Positions 1 to 9,462 of a stretch of DNA of 64,000 nucleotides are shown in pieces; within the stretch, counting starts at the first letter, position 1; each line of letters begins with the position of its first letter. Under the pieces are notes generated by a model. The model ran no database searches, had not been told where the DNA came from, and worked only from the letters and a program-made list of their open reading frames with translations. The stretch is taken from positions 1-64,000 of the forward strand of contig JAEWJI010000019.1 in the NCBI GenBank assembly GCA_023386645.1. Reading direction: 5' to 3'. The DNA comes from Pseudomonadota bacterium. Its GTDB lineage: Bacteria > Pseudomonadota > Alphaproteobacteria > Caulobacterales > Caulobacteraceae. The translations under genes were made by a program, and so were the position numbers.

Positions 1-848
1 CGTCCGAATTCCGCTATCGCCAGCCGGCGGTGACGCCGGGCACGCTGGCCGTCGCCGTCAGCCAGTCGGGCGAGACCGCCGACACCCTGGCCAGTCTGAC
101 CTGGTGCAAGGGGCAGGGGCTGAAGACGGCGGCGGTGGTCAACGTCCACTCCTCGTCGATGGCGCGCGAGGCCAGCGTGCTGTGGCCCACCCATGCGGGG
201 CCGGAAATCGGCGTCGCCTCGACCAAGGCCTTCACCGCCCAGGTCGCGGCGCTGCTGGCGCTGGCGGTGGCCGCAGGGGTCCAGCGCGGCAAGATCGACG
301 GCCAGACCGAGGGCGAACTGGTCAAGGCCCTGTTCGAATCGCCCCGCCTGATCGCCGAGGCGCTGCAGATGGACGCCGACCTGCGCGAGGTCGCCCACGA
401 CATCGCCAAGGCCACCGATGTGATCTTCCTGGGGCGCGGCTCGATGTTCCCGCTGGCCATGGAAGGCGCGCTGAAGCTGAAGGAGATCAGCTACATCCAC
501 GCCGAAGGTTATGCGGCGGGCGAGCTGAAACATGGGCCCATCGCCCTGGTGGACGAATTCACCCCGATCGTCGCCCTGGCCCCGCTGGACGAGGTGTTCG
601 AGAAGACGGCGTCGAACCTGGCGGAGGTGGCGGCGCGCGGCGGGCCGGTGGTGATGATCGCGCCGGCGTCGGCCCCCGACCCGCACGGGGCCGACATCCG
701 CCGTGTCGCCGCGCCCGACTGCCACCCCCTGATCGCGCCGCTTGTCTACGCCGTGCCGATGCAGCTGCTGGCCTATTACACCGCCGTCCAGAAGGGCACG
801 GACGTGGACCAGCCGAGGAACCTGGCCAAGTCGGTGACGGTGGAATGA
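1..848 (+). CDS. glmS: Glucosamine-fructose-6-phosphate aminotransferase, C-terminal part (cut by window start)
   Basis: Makes glucosamine-6-phosphate from fructose-6-phosphate and glutamine, feeding UDP-GlcNAc synthesis in the cytoplasm. The open frame runs in from the window edge (first full codon at 3), so only the isomerase half with its two SIS domains is visible. Recognisable stretches are SEFRYR at the edge, SQSGETADT, EGALKLKEISYIHAEG and the family C-terminal end AKSVTVE. The N-terminal glutaminase domain lies outside the window. UDP-GlcNAc is the likely precursor of most sugars made by the polysaccharide genes that follow, but glmS is widely conserved and the adjacency may be incidental. 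Confidence 0.95.
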   Translation, partial: SEFRYRQPAVTPGTLAVAVSQSGETADTLASLTWCKGQGLKTAAVVNVHSSSMAREASVLWPTHAGPEIGVASTKAFTAQVAALLALAVAAGVQRGKIDGQTEGELVKALFESPRLIAEALQMDADLREVAHDIAKATDVIFLGRGSMFPLAMEGALKLKEISYIHAEGYAAGELKHGPIALVDEFTPIVALAPLDEVFEKTASNLAEVAARGGPVVMIAPASAPDPHGADIRRVAAPDCHPLIAPLVYAVPMQLLAYYTAVQKGTDVDQPRNLAKSVTVE

Positions 849-937
849 TAGGCTCAACTTTTAATCATAGCAAAGCGGTGGCCCCCCCAACACCCCGACT
901 TACCGTTGTGGTAGAAAGTGCTTGCTCGAAAGGAGCC

Positions 938-963
938 ACTTGCGGTGTCCAACGTCCGCAAGT
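938..963. promoter_or_regulatory. 8-bp inverted repeat in the glmS / polysaccharide-locus gap
   Basis: ACTTGCGG (938-945) and CCGCAAGT (956-963) form a perfect 8-bp stem with a 10-nt loop, 27 bp upstream of the preferred GTG start at 991. No T-run follows, so it is not a typical intrinsic terminator. It could be an operator or a leader hairpin; function is unknown. Confidence 0.35.
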
Positions 964-990
964 CCTAGGATCAGCGACGTGGAGGGCAGC

Positions 991-2889
991 GTGACACGCG
1001 CCCTGAAGATCGCAATCCATGTCGCCGTGGCCTTTTTCGCATACGCATTCGCTTACCAGTTTGTTCTCTGGCCAGGCCCGCTGTGGTGGACGACCCAAGC
1101 CGCCACCGACACCATCATCCTCGCCTCGCTCTACGCTATTTTAGCAGCGATCATTGAGGCCGTGCTGCGCGTCGAGCGCGCCACTTGGCGCCATGTGTCG
1201 GTGCAAGACGCATTTGCCCTGGCTCGCAGCACGGCTCTTACCGCCGTCGTGTTCCTTATACTGATTTTCATCTTGAGAAGAGCGGACGGAGTTCCCCGAT
1301 CAGTTCTGCTCCTTGCCTGGATGTTTCATCTTGCCGGCCTAACCAGCTTAAGGGCCCTTCGCAGAATGCTCCATGAGCGGTCCTTGATTCACGCGTTGGC
1401 GCCGATGTTTCACCGTCCATCGAAGACTGCCGCACGATTGCTTCTCGTCGGCGACATTGGCGCAGCTGACGCATTCCTGCGTGAACTCGCTCGCGATCCC
1501 GCACCGAAGTACGCTCCCGTAAGCATTCTGGCGACCCGGACGGGGGATATCGGCCACACCGTCCGCGGCGTTCCGGTAATTGGGCTCATTGAAAACCTAG
1601 AGAACGTGATCGACGCCCTAGCGAAGGAGGGTAGTCCGCTTTCGTCGGTGCTATTCTTGTCACCGCCCGACGTGATCAAGGAAGTTGCCCCGGCGATCCT
1701 TGGGCGCCTAAAAGCGAAGAGGCTGAGCCTCCTGCGACTCCCCGGTGTGACTGAACTCAGCGCCGAATTCGAGAGTCTCCCGAACGCACTTCGCGAGCTT
1801 AGCGTGGAGGAACTGCTAGCGCGGCCCTCGGTGCAACTAGATCTGACTCGCATCCATGACCTTGTGAACGGCCGTCGGGTGCTCGTGACAGGGGCAGGCG
1901 GAAGCATTGGCTCGGAGATTTGCCGACAGGTGGCGGCGTTCGGCTGCGCGCATCTCACGATGCTGGACCATTCCGAATTTAGCCTCTTCAAGATCGATCA
2001 GGAGATCGCGATAGCCTATCCTGATCTGTCACGCCGGGAGCTGATCTGCGACGTTCGCGACCATGATCGCGCAGAGCGCTGTCTCATCGCAGAAAAACCG
2101 GACATCGTCTTTCATGCGGCGGCGCTGAAGCACGTGCCTATGGTCGAAAACCATCCCTGTGAAGGCGTACTAACAAATGTAATCGGGACTTGGAACGTGG
2201 CTGCGGCGTCAAGAGCGGCCTCGGTTGGACAGATGGTGCTAATCTCGACCGATAAGGCTGTTGACCCGTCAAACGTGATGGGCGCTACTAAGCGTCTCGC
2301 TGAAGCGATTGTTCGCGGTCAGCACGGACAATCTAAGACGCGTTTCAGCGTCGTTCGATTCGGCAACGTGCTCGGATCAACTGGGTCGGTGGTACCGGTC
2401 TTTCAAGAGCAAATTGCTCGTGGCGGGCCGGTTACTGTGACTCACCCGGACATCGACAGGTACTTCATGACCATTCCCGAGGCGGTCCAGCTGGTGTTGT
2501 ACGCCTCGGCGGAAAGTGGATCGCGCCTCCAGCCCCAGCCCAGCGTCTTCGTCCTAGACATGGGCGAGCCAGTGAAGATCGTCGAGTTGGCCCGAACCAT
2601 GATCTCGCTGCACGGCATGACGCCCGACGATGATATTCCTATCGTCTTCACCGGCCTGCGCCCCGGCGAGAAACTGACCGAAGACCTGGTGGATTCCAGC
2701 GAACGGGTGCTGGCGCGACTGCAGTCGGTCACAGAGGTAGTGGACGAGGGCGCCTCGACTCTTCTGAGCGCTGCCGAGGTGCAGGCGCTGGAAGGCTTAG
2801 TCCGATCCGGCGACGAGGACCGGACACGCCAAGCCGTTTATGAACATGTGGCCCGGCTGCGGCGTTGCGACAAGCAGGCTGCGGAATGA
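991..2889 (+). CDS. Membrane-bound nucleotide-sugar 4,6-dehydratase (PglF/WbpM/CapD family)
   Basis: Likely converts a UDP-HexNAc (usually UDP-GlcNAc) to its 4-keto-6-deoxy form at the inner membrane. About 632 aa: four hydrophobic segments fill roughly the first 125 residues, then a linker domain, then an extended SDR domain. The NAD-binding motif GAGGSIG lies near residue 300, and STDKA is followed by M430-G-A-T-K434, where Met replaces the usual catalytic Tyr as is typical of PglF/WbpM enzymes. I prefer GTG 991 because GGAGG at 981-985 sits 5 nt upstream; a longer in-frame TTG exists at 922. With the PglE-like aminotransferase (17221-18372) and PglC-like transferase (16556-17224) it could supply a 4-amino-4,6-dideoxy sugar for chain initiation. 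Confidence 0.9.
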   Translation: MTRALKIAIHVAVAFFAYAFAYQFVLWPGPLWWTTQAATDTIILASLYAILAAIIEAVLRVERATWRHVSVQDAFALARSTALTAVVFLILIFILRRADGVPRSVLLLAWMFHLAGLTSLRALRRMLHERSLIHALAPMFHRPSKTAARLLLVGDIGAADAFLRELARDPAPKYAPVSILATRTGDIGHTVRGVPVIGLIENLENVIDALAKEGSPLSSVLFLSPPDVIKEVAPAILGRLKAKRLSLLRLPGVTELSAEFESLPNALRELSVEELLARPSVQLDLTRIHDLVNGRRVLVTGAGGSIGSEICRQVAAFGCAHLTMLDHSEFSLFKIDQEIAIAYPDLSRRELICDVRDHDRAERCLIAEKPDIVFHAAALKHVPMVENHPCEGVLTNVIGTWNVAAASRAASVGQMVLISTDKAVDPSNVMGATKRLAEAIVRGQHGQSKTRFSVVRFGNVLGSTGSVVPVFQEQIARGGPVTVTHPDIDRYFMTIPEAVQLVLYASAESGSRLQPQPSVFVLDMGEPVKIVELARTMISLHGMTPDDDIPIVFTGLRPGEKLTEDLVDSSERVLARLQSVTEVVDEGASTLLSAAEVQALEGLVRSGDEDRTRQAVYEHVARLRRCDKQAAE

Positions 2890-2925
2890 CCCCTATTCTG
2901 TTGAGTCCTCGGCGGAGCGCGCTTC

Positions 2926-4215
2926 ATGTCCGTCAGGCCTGACACCGTGTCGTCCGCCCGGGTCGCCGTCCTAGGCTTGGGCTATGTAGGCCTGCCCCTA
3001 GCCGTCGCTTTCAGCCGGCTGTGGCCCACGGTCGGCTTTGACGTTAATCCGAACCGCGTCGCTCAGCTGCGCGACGGCCAAGACCGCACGCTGGAGGTGG
3101 CGCCGGAGGAGCTGGCCAGCGCGGTCCATTTGACCCTGACCGACGACCCTGCGGCCCTATCGGACTGCACCGTCTTTGTCGTCACGGTGCCGACGCCCAT
3201 CGATGCCAGTAACCGGCCGGACCTGACCGCCCTACTGCGCGCCAGCGAGACCGTGGGCCTGGTCCTGAAGCCCGGCGACGTGGTGATCTATGAATCCACC
3301 GTCTATCCCGGCGCGACGGAAGAGGACTGCGTTCCCGTGCTGGAGCGCGTATCGGGCTTGAAGTTTAACACGGATTTCTTCGCCGGCTACAGTCCCGAAC
3401 GGGCCAATCCGGGCGATAGGCATCATCGGTTAGCCACCATCACAAAGGTCACCTCAGGCTCGACTCCCCACGTCGCCGACTTCGTGGACGCCCTCTATGC
3501 TCAGGTGGTCACGGCCGGCACTCACAAGGCACCCTCGATCCGCGTGGCCGAGGCGGCCAAGGTGATCGAGAATACACAGCGTGACCTGAACATCGCCCTG
3601 GTCAACGAACTAGCCATCATCTTCAATCGCCTGGGCATCGACACCCATGCAGTGCTGGAGGCGGCGGGGACCAAGTGGAACTTCTTGCCCTTCCGCCCTG
3701 GCCTGGTAGGCGGCCATTGCATCGGGGTGGACCCCTATTACCTGACGCACAAAGCCCAGGCCGCCGGCTATCACCCTGAGGTCATCCTAGCCGGCCGTCG
3801 CATCAACGACGGCATGGGCCGCTATGTGGTCTCCCAACTGGTCAAGGCCATGATCAGAAAACGCATCCAGGTCGAGGGCGCCCGCGTCCTGATCTTGGGT
3901 CTGACGTTCAAGGAAGACTGCCCAGATTTGAGGAACACCCGCGTGGTCGACATCGTGCAGGAGCTCAACGATTACGGCGTCGAAGTCCACGTGCACGACC
4001 CTTGGGTCGACGCCCGGGAGGCGCGCCAGGAGTATGGCCTGGACCTGATCTCAGAGCCGGATGAGCAGGCGTATGACGCCGTGATCCTGGCCGTGGCCCA
4101 TAGGCAGTTCTCGAACTGGGACTCAGCCGGCGTCCGAGCCCTGACCCGCGAAGGCGGCATCATCTATGATCTGAAAGCGGTGTTGCCGACCGGGGCGGCG
4201 GATTTGAGGCTTTAG
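2926..4215 (+). CDS. tviB: UDP-N-acetylhexosamine 6-dehydrogenase, TviB type
   Basis: NAD-dependent oxidation of the C6 hydroxyl of a UDP-N-acetylhexosamine to the uronic acid, as in Vi-antigen synthesis. The 429-aa protein has the GLGYVGLPLA Rossmann motif near the N terminus, VTVPTPI, ESTVYPG, and the catalytic block GGHCIGVDPYYL with C265 as predicted nucleophile. IENTQRDLNIALVNELA and GTKWNFLPFRPG match what I recall of TviB better than Ugd- or WecC-type dehydrogenases. ATG 2926 follows GGAG (2914-2917) by 8 nt. The exact substrate (UDP-GlcNAc or UDP-GalNAc) cannot be read from the sequence. Confidence 0.9.
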   Translation: MSVRPDTVSSARVAVLGLGYVGLPLAVAFSRLWPTVGFDVNPNRVAQLRDGQDRTLEVAPEELASAVHLTLTDDPAALSDCTVFVVTVPTPIDASNRPDLTALLRASETVGLVLKPGDVVIYESTVYPGATEEDCVPVLERVSGLKFNTDFFAGYSPERANPGDRHHRLATITKVTSGSTPHVADFVDALYAQVVTAGTHKAPSIRVAEAAKVIENTQRDLNIALVNELAIIFNRLGIDTHAVLEAAGTKWNFLPFRPGLVGGHCIGVDPYYLTHKAQAAGYHPEVILAGRRINDGMGRYVVSQLVKAMIRKRIQVEGARVLILGLTFKEDCPDLRNTRVVDIVQELNDYGVEVHVHDPWVDAREARQEYGLDLISEPDEQAYDAVILAVAHRQFSNWDSAGVRALTREGGIIYDLKAVLPTGAADLRL

Positions 4216-4241
4216 GCGGACAGCGCCGTGAATTCGGGGGC

Positions 4242-5279
4242 ATGATGTCGAAGGACATGAGAACAGTTCTAATCACAGGAGGCACCGGCTCTTTCGGCAA
4301 GACGATGCTAGCCGATCTGCTGTTGACCGGCGTGCAGGAAGTGCGCGTGTTCAGCCGGGATGAGGAGAAGCAGGACGCCCTGCGCACCCGGCTGCGGGAC
4401 CCGCGGGTGCGCTATTACATCGGCGATGTCCGCGACCGGGACAGCATCGTGCGCGCCGTTCAGGGGGCGGACTGCGTCTTCCACGCGGCGGCCCTGAAGC
4501 AGGTGCCGTCGTGCGAGTTCTTTCCGATGGAGGCAGTGCGCACCAATATCGTTGGCTCCGAGAACGTGGTCAGGGCCAGCATCGACGCCGGCGTCCGCAG
4601 CGTGGTCTGCCTGTCAACCGACAAGGCGGTGTTCCCGATCAACGCCATGGGCATATCCAAGGCCATGATGGAGAAGGTGGCCCAGTCCATTGCCCGTTCG
4701 CTAGGGCCGGATGCCGACACCATCGTGTCGTTGGTCCGCTATGGGAATGTAATGTACTCGCGCGGTTCGGTCATTCCCCTGTTCATCAACCAGATTCAGG
4801 CGGGACGACCCATCACCGTGACCGAGCCCATGATGACCCGTTTCTTGATGCCACTCAGGGATTCGGTGGCTCTGGTCCATCACGCCTTCGACCATGCCCG
4901 CCAGGGGGATCTGTTCATCCGTAAGGCGCCAGCCTCGACCATCGCCGACCTGATCGCGGCCCTCAAGGGGTTGTTCAACGCGCCCGGCCACCCGGTCGAG
5001 GCGATCGGCTGGCGGCACGGTGAGAAGCTGTTCGAAACCCTGGCCAGCGCCCAGGAGCTGGGGCGCAGCGAAGACATGGGCGACTACTATCGCATCGTCA
5101 TGGACGATCGCGATCTGGACTATCCCGCCTATGTTAGCGAGGGCGACACGGCCACCGCCGCGCATGAGGACTATCATTCCCACAACACGCTTCGCCTGAC
5201 CGTGGACGAGGTTCAGGCCCTACTGATGTCCCTTGACGAGGTACGGGACACGGTCGCGTCCTGGAAGGCGCGAACATGA
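4242..5279 (+). CDS. capE: UDP-GlcNAc 4,6-dehydratase / 5-epimerase (CapE/WbjB/FnlA)
   Basis: First step of UDP-N-acetyl-L-fucosamine synthesis: inverting 4,6-dehydration of UDP-GlcNAc with further epimerisation. The 345-aa SDR protein opens with VLITGGTGSFG and has CLSTDKA and M136-G-I-S-K140, with Met in place of the SDR Tyr, the signature of inverting dehydratases. The RYGNVMYSRGSVIPLF segment is typical of CapE. ATG codons at 4242, 4245 and 4257 are all possible starts; none has a strong ribosome site. The stop overlaps the capF start by 4 bp (ATGA at 5276), so translation is probably coupled. Confidence 0.92.
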   Translation: MMSKDMRTVLITGGTGSFGKTMLADLLLTGVQEVRVFSRDEEKQDALRTRLRDPRVRYYIGDVRDRDSIVRAVQGADCVFHAAALKQVPSCEFFPMEAVRTNIVGSENVVRASIDAGVRSVVCLSTDKAVFPINAMGISKAMMEKVAQSIARSLGPDADTIVSLVRYGNVMYSRGSVIPLFINQIQAGRPITVTEPMMTRFLMPLRDSVALVHHAFDHARQGDLFIRKAPASTIADLIAALKGLFNAPGHPVEAIGWRHGEKLFETLASAQELGRSEDMGDYYRIVMDDRDLDYPAYVSEGDTATAAHEDYHSHNTLRLTVDEVQALLMSLDEVRDTVASWKART

Positions 5280-6406
5280 AGGTGGTCGTCACCGGCGCGC
5301 GGGGTCTGCTTGGCCGCCATGCGGCGACGCGGCTGCACGCCCGCAACTGCGCCGCCCGCTTCCGCAAGACGGCCGAGCCTTTTGTATTGGCCGCGCTGGA
5401 TCGCGCGGCGTTCGGGGACGCCAACGCCTTGGCGCGGGCCGTCGAGAACGCGGACGTGATCCTGCATTTCGCCGGGGTCAATCGCGGGACGGAAACCGAG
5501 GTGGCCGAGGGCAATCCGGCCATTGCCTCGGCCCTGGCTGACGCCTGTCGCATCGCTGCCGTCCGCCCTCACATCGTGTACGCGAACTCGACCCACGCGG
5601 ATGGCGACACGCCCTATGGCCGGTCAAAGCATCGGGCGGGCGAAATCCTTTCCCGGGCGACCGACCGTTACAGCGATCTGGTCCTGCCCCATATCTATGG
5701 TGAGGGCGCGCGCCCGGACTACAACAACGTCACCGCCACATTTATCGACCGCATCGTCCGGGGGGGCGAACCGGCGGTGACGCCGGGGGGGCGAGTTCAC
5801 CTGCTTTACGCGGGCGAGGCGGCGCAAATCGCCATCGACGCAGGCGAGCAGGGCCTGACCGACCGTATCGCCCCGCCGGGTCGCCAGACCGAGGTGGAGA
5901 ATCTGCTCGAACGACTGCGCGGGTTCCACGCCGATTATTCGACCAATCTGTTCCCCAATCTGACCGACCCGTTCGACCTGACCCTGTTCAACACCTATCG
6001 GGCGGCTCTGTATCCCGACGGCTTTCCACGCCCGCTGAAGCTGAACGCTGATGCGCGCGGCGTGCTGTTCGAGGCGTCACGCGGCGGCGGGGGCGGCCAG
6101 ACCTTTCTCAGCTGGACCCACCCGGGCGTGACGCGCGGCGACCATTTTCACCTGGGCAAGGTCGAGCGCTTCCTGGTTTTGGAAGGGGAGGCGACGATCC
6201 GCATCCGCCGGGTGCTGGACGACACGGTCTGGAGCTTTCACGTCAGCGGCGAGACCCCGGCCGCCGTCGACATGCCGACCCTGCACACCCATAGCATCGA
6301 GAACACGGGGGACCGGCCGCTGCTGACCCTGTTCTGGACCAATGAGATCTTCGATCCGGCGGCGCCGGACACCTATGCCGACCCCGTCCTGGCGAGCGCG
6401 ACATGA
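5276..6406 (+). CDS. capF: CapF/WbjC/FnlB, bifunctional SDR reductase-cupin of L-FucNAc synthesis
   Basis: Acts after CapE: the cupin domain epimerises at C3 and the SDR domain reduces the 4-keto group to give UDP-N-acetyl-L-talosamine. The 376-aa protein begins VVTGARGLLGRHAA (NAD site), carries an SDR domain to about residue 255 with YGRSKHRAGE as the Tyr-x-x-x-Lys-like segment, and ends in a cupin with GVTRGDHFHLGKVERF and DMPTLHTHSIENTG supplying metal-ligand histidines. Start and stop each overlap a neighbour by 4 bp (capE at 5276, capG at 6403). Confidence 0.92.
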   Translation: MKVVVTGARGLLGRHAATRLHARNCAARFRKTAEPFVLAALDRAAFGDANALARAVENADVILHFAGVNRGTETEVAEGNPAIASALADACRIAAVRPHIVYANSTHADGDTPYGRSKHRAGEILSRATDRYSDLVLPHIYGEGARPDYNNVTATFIDRIVRGGEPAVTPGGRVHLLYAGEAAQIAIDAGEQGLTDRIAPPGRQTEVENLLERLRGFHADYSTNLFPNLTDPFDLTLFNTYRAALYPDGFPRPLKLNADARGVLFEASRGGGGGQTFLSWTHPGVTRGDHFHLGKVERFLVLEGEATIRIRRVLDDTVWSFHVSGETPAAVDMPTLHTHSIENTGDRPLLTLFWTNEIFDPAAPDTYADPVLASAT

Positions 6407-7569
6407 GCCGACTGAAAGTCATGACCATCCTTGGCACCCGCCCGGAAATCATCCGCTTGTCGCGGGTGATGGTGCGGCTGGACGACCATTCGGATCACTG
6501 CATCGTCCATACCGGCCAGAACTACGACCACGCGTTAAACGAGGTCTTTTTCCAGGACCTAGATTTGCGCGCGCCCGACCATTTCCTAGGAGTCGGTGGC
6601 GGGGGCCTGGGCGAGACCCTGGGTCGCATCCTGATCGAAAGCGAACGGGTGCTGAAGGAAGAACGGCCTGACGCCGTCTTGGTTCTGGGCGACACCAACT
6701 CGGCTATTTCCGCCATCATGGCCCGGCGGATGAAAATCCCAGTCTATCACATGGAGGCCGGCAACCGGTCCTTCGACCGCAATGTGCCCGAAGAAACCAA
6801 TCGCAAGCTGGTGGATCACATCGCCGACTTCAACCTGGTCTATACCGAGCACGCCAGACGGCACCTGCTGTCCGAGGGCCTACCTCACCGGCGCATCTAT
6901 CTGACCGGATCGCCCATGCGCGAGGTGCTAGACCACTATCGGCCGCAGATCGAAGCGTCGGACGTCCTAGATCGCCTAGGCCTGACGCGGCGCGGCTATT
7001 TCATCGTCTCCCTGCATCGGGAGGAGAACGTCGACAGCTCGGCGCGCCTGACCTCGCTACTGGAAACGCTGAATGCCCTGGCGGCGGACTACGACGTGCC
7101 AGTGGTCGTTTCCACCCATCCCCGCACGCGCAACCGAATCGCCGCTCTGGACGGGGCGAGGGGGGTGGCGACACTGGACCCCCGGGTCCGGCCCCTAACG
7201 CCCTTCGGCTTCCATGACTACAACCGGCTGCAGATGGACGCGCTGTGTGCTATTTCAGACAGCGGCACGATTGCCGAGGAGGCGTCTATCCTAGGCTTCC
7301 CCGCCATCACTCCGCGGGACGCCATAGAACGGCCCGAGGGCCTGGATGTCGGCTGTCTGATCATGGCGGGGCTGAATCGAGACACGATACTGGATGGCGT
7401 GCGCGTTGTGACCGCTCTGTCCGCCGAACGCGAGGCCGCAGGACGTCCCCATCCTCTGCCCGCCGACTATGCGGTGACCAACACCTCCGAGCGCGTGGTC
7501 AGCCTGATCCTCGGGACAGCCCACCTGTCCAACAGCTGGGACGGCATCCGCGTGAGCGATCTGACCTGA
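6403..7569 (+). CDS. capG: UDP-HexNAc 2-epimerase, WecB family, CapG/WbjD/FnlC type
   Basis: Last step of the pathway: 2-epimerisation of UDP-N-acetyl-L-talosamine to UDP-N-acetyl-L-fucosamine. The 388-aa non-hydrolysing WecB-family enzyme shows ILGTRPEIIRLS, HTGQNYD, GDTNSAI, HMEAGNRSFDRNVPEETNR and SDSGTIAEEASILG. The family alone would also fit UDP-GlcNAc to UDP-ManNAc, but the 4-bp overlap with capF and the intact capE-capF-capG order make the L-FucNAc assignment preferable. Leucine CTA codons are noticeably frequent here, as in tviB. Confidence 0.9.
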   Translation: MSRLKVMTILGTRPEIIRLSRVMVRLDDHSDHCIVHTGQNYDHALNEVFFQDLDLRAPDHFLGVGGGGLGETLGRILIESERVLKEERPDAVLVLGDTNSAISAIMARRMKIPVYHMEAGNRSFDRNVPEETNRKLVDHIADFNLVYTEHARRHLLSEGLPHRRIYLTGSPMREVLDHYRPQIEASDVLDRLGLTRRGYFIVSLHREENVDSSARLTSLLETLNALAADYDVPVVVSTHPRTRNRIAALDGARGVATLDPRVRPLTPFGFHDYNRLQMDALCAISDSGTIAEEASILGFPAITPRDAIERPEGLDVGCLIMAGLNRDTILDGVRVVTALSAEREAAGRPHPLPADYAVTNTSERVVSLILGTAHLSNSWDGIRVSDLT

Positions 7570-7592
7570 CGATCCGAACTGGGGGGCCTTGC

Positions 7593-8159
7593 GTGTTTGT
7601 ACTGAACTGGCTGGCAGGAATCCTCCAGCGCGGCGGCGACGCCGGCAAGAAGATGCTCGCCCTGATCTACCGGTCACGGTTCGCCTCATTCGGGAAGAAC
7701 TTCTCGTTCGACCCGTTCGGAGTCTACTCCTACGAGACCATCTCGGTCGGTGATAACGTCAACCTCGGCTATAATCCAATCCTGATCGCCAGTCGTTCCC
7801 GCATCATCATCGGAAACGACGTCATGTTCGGGCCGGAGGTGACCATTCGCGGCGGCAACCACCGTATCGACGTGGTGGGGAAGCCGATGATCGCGGTCCG
7901 GGATTCGGAAAAGCGGCCCGAGGACGATCCCGGCGTGGTGATCGAAAGCGACGTTTGGATCGGCGCCCGGGCGATCATCCTGGCGGGCGTGACGGTCGGG
8001 CGCGGGGCCGTAGTGGCGGCCGGCGCGGTCGTAACCCGTTCGGTCGAGCCATACGCGATCGTCGCGGGGAACCCCGCTCGCCTGATTCGCAAGCGCTGGG
8101 ACGCTGAAACGATCGCGGAACACGAACGACGTATAAACGCCGGCCAGTCCGGAGGCTGA
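7593..8159 (+). CDS. Hexapeptide-repeat (LbH) acyltransferase
   Basis: Probable O-acetyltransferase that decorates a sugar of the polysaccharide using acetyl-CoA. The 188-aa product has a short N-terminal helix, then left-handed beta-helix hexapeptide repeats (IIIGNDVMFGPEVTIRGG, IESDVWIGARAIILAGV) and ends with the AGNPARLIRKR signature of the CysE/WbbJ/NodL group. GTG 7593 is chosen because a G-rich ribosome site (7581-7586) lies 6 nt upstream and the homologous segment starts there; the frame is open further upstream but overlaps capG. The acceptor is unknown. Confidence 0.85.
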   Translation: MFVLNWLAGILQRGGDAGKKMLALIYRSRFASFGKNFSFDPFGVYSYETISVGDNVNLGYNPILIASRSRIIIGNDVMFGPEVTIRGGNHRIDVVGKPMIAVRDSEKRPEDDPGVVIESDVWIGARAIILAGVTVGRGAVVAAGAVVTRSVEPYAIVAGNPARLIRKRWDAETIAEHERRINAGQSGG

Positions 8160-8160
8160 C

Positions 8161-9462
8161 TTGAACGTCACTCCGCGAACCCGGCGGCTGGCGCTCGGCA
8201 TTGCTGGAGGGGCGCTCGGCCGCAGCCTGGGCCTGGTCGCGCCCTTCGTGGTCATGCCGGCCATGCTCGCCTACCTGGGCGACGCCCGCTTCGGGGTGTG
8301 GATGACCGCCTTGGCGGTCACCAGCATCGCGGCGTTCAGCGACCTCGGCATCGGCAATGGCCTGCTGACGCGGCTGTCGCAGGCCTTCGGACGCGGCGAT
8401 CATGCCGCCATGCGGGCGGACATCGCCAGCGCCTATGCGACCCTCACCTTGGTCGCGCTGTCGCTGATGGCGATCGGCGCGGCGGTCGTGGCCGCGATCG
8501 GAACCGGCGCGCTGCACCGGGAAGGGTTGGGCCAGGCATCCGGCGGGCTCCCGATCATCGCCGCCAGCCTGGGCGCCTTTCTGGTCTCTATTCCGGCGTC
8601 CGTGATCCAGCGAGTCATGTACGCCCGCCAGCAGGTGTGGCTGAGCAACGTCTGGCAGGTCGCGGCGGCCGCAGTTTCCGTCGCTCTGTGCCTGCTTGCC
8701 ATCCACGCCGGCCTGCCGGCGTGGGGGGTGATCTTGGCCTATTCGTTGCCGCCGGCTGTCATGATGATGCTGTCGGCCGTGTGGTATTTCACGCGACATC
8801 CCGAGTTGAGGCCGGGCGCGAGGCACGTGAACCCCGGTGCGGCCCGGGATCTGCTGGTCCTCGGGGCGCGGTTCCTGCTCCTTTCGGTGCTGACCGCCAC
8901 CGCGTTAAACGTCGACAATGTGATCATCGCGGCGCGCGCCGGGGCCGAGGCGGTGACGGCCTACGCGGTGCCGGCGCGGCTGGCCTCGCTGCTGGGGCTG
9001 ATGATCACCACCTTGTACCTACCGCTCTGGTCCGCCAACGGCGAGGCGCTCGCGCGGCGCGATCACGCCTGGGTCCGCAAGAGCACCCGGCATATGAGTC
9101 TCTATGGCGCCCTGGCGGTCGCGGTGGTCGGCGGCGGGATGGTCCTGTTCGGTGACCTAATCATCCAGCTGTGGATGGGGCGGAGTTTCGAGGGCCAACT
9201 TTTTGTGCTGGCGTTGCTCGCGGTGACAGCGGTGGCCATGGCGTTGGCCTCCCCGGTTCAGATGATCCTGAACAGCGTTGGCTCCACTCGCCCGCAGATC
9301 ACTGCGTGGGGAATATTTCTGGTGGCGACGGTCGTCGCCAAGGTGGTGCTGGTGTCGCCGGATTCTGTATGGATGGCGCCCTTGGCTACGGCCCTAGGAT
9401 ACTGGGGAATCATTCTGCCTGCCATGTATTTCGCGTGCCTGAGGCAAATGAAGGATTGGTGA
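8161..9462 (+). CDS. Wzx-type polysaccharide flippase (MOP superfamily)
   Basis: Expected to flip undecaprenyl-diphosphate-linked oligosaccharide units across the inner membrane. The 433-aa protein is almost wholly hydrophobic, with about 12 predicted membrane helices and the polysaccharide-transporter pattern near the N terminus (PAMLAYLGDARFGVWM, FSDLGIGNGLLTRLS). TTG 8161 is used because GGAGG at 8151-8155 lies 5 nt upstream, one base after the stop of the previous gene. It pairs with the Wzy-like polymerase at 11173-12540. Substrate specificity cannot be predicted. Confidence 0.85.
   Translation: MNVTPRTRRLALGIAGGALGRSLGLVAPFVVMPAMLAYLGDARFGVWMTALAVTSIAAFSDLGIGNGLLTRLSQAFGRGDHAAMRADIASAYATLTLVALSLMAIGAAVVAAIGTGALHREGLGQASGGLPIIAASLGAFLVSIPASVIQRVMYARQQVWLSNVWQVAAAAVSVALCLLAIHAGLPAWGVILAYSLPPAVMMMLSAVWYFTRHPELRPGARHVNPGAARDLLVLGARFLLLSVLTATALNVDNVIIAARAGAEAVTAYAVPARLASLLGLMITTLYLPLWSANGEALARRDHAWVRKSTRHMSLYGALAVAVVGGGMVLFGDLIIQLWMGRSFEGQLFVLALLAVTAVAMALASPVQMILNSVGSTRPQITAWGIFLVATVVAKVVLVSPDSVWMAPLATALGYWGIILPAMYFACLRQMKDW

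Noticed and set aside
2926..7569. CTAG enrichment in tviB-capG as a special signal
   Set aside because: CTA codons and CTAG are frequent here, but a rough count in capG is only around random expectation for this composition; the core genome is probably just depleted.
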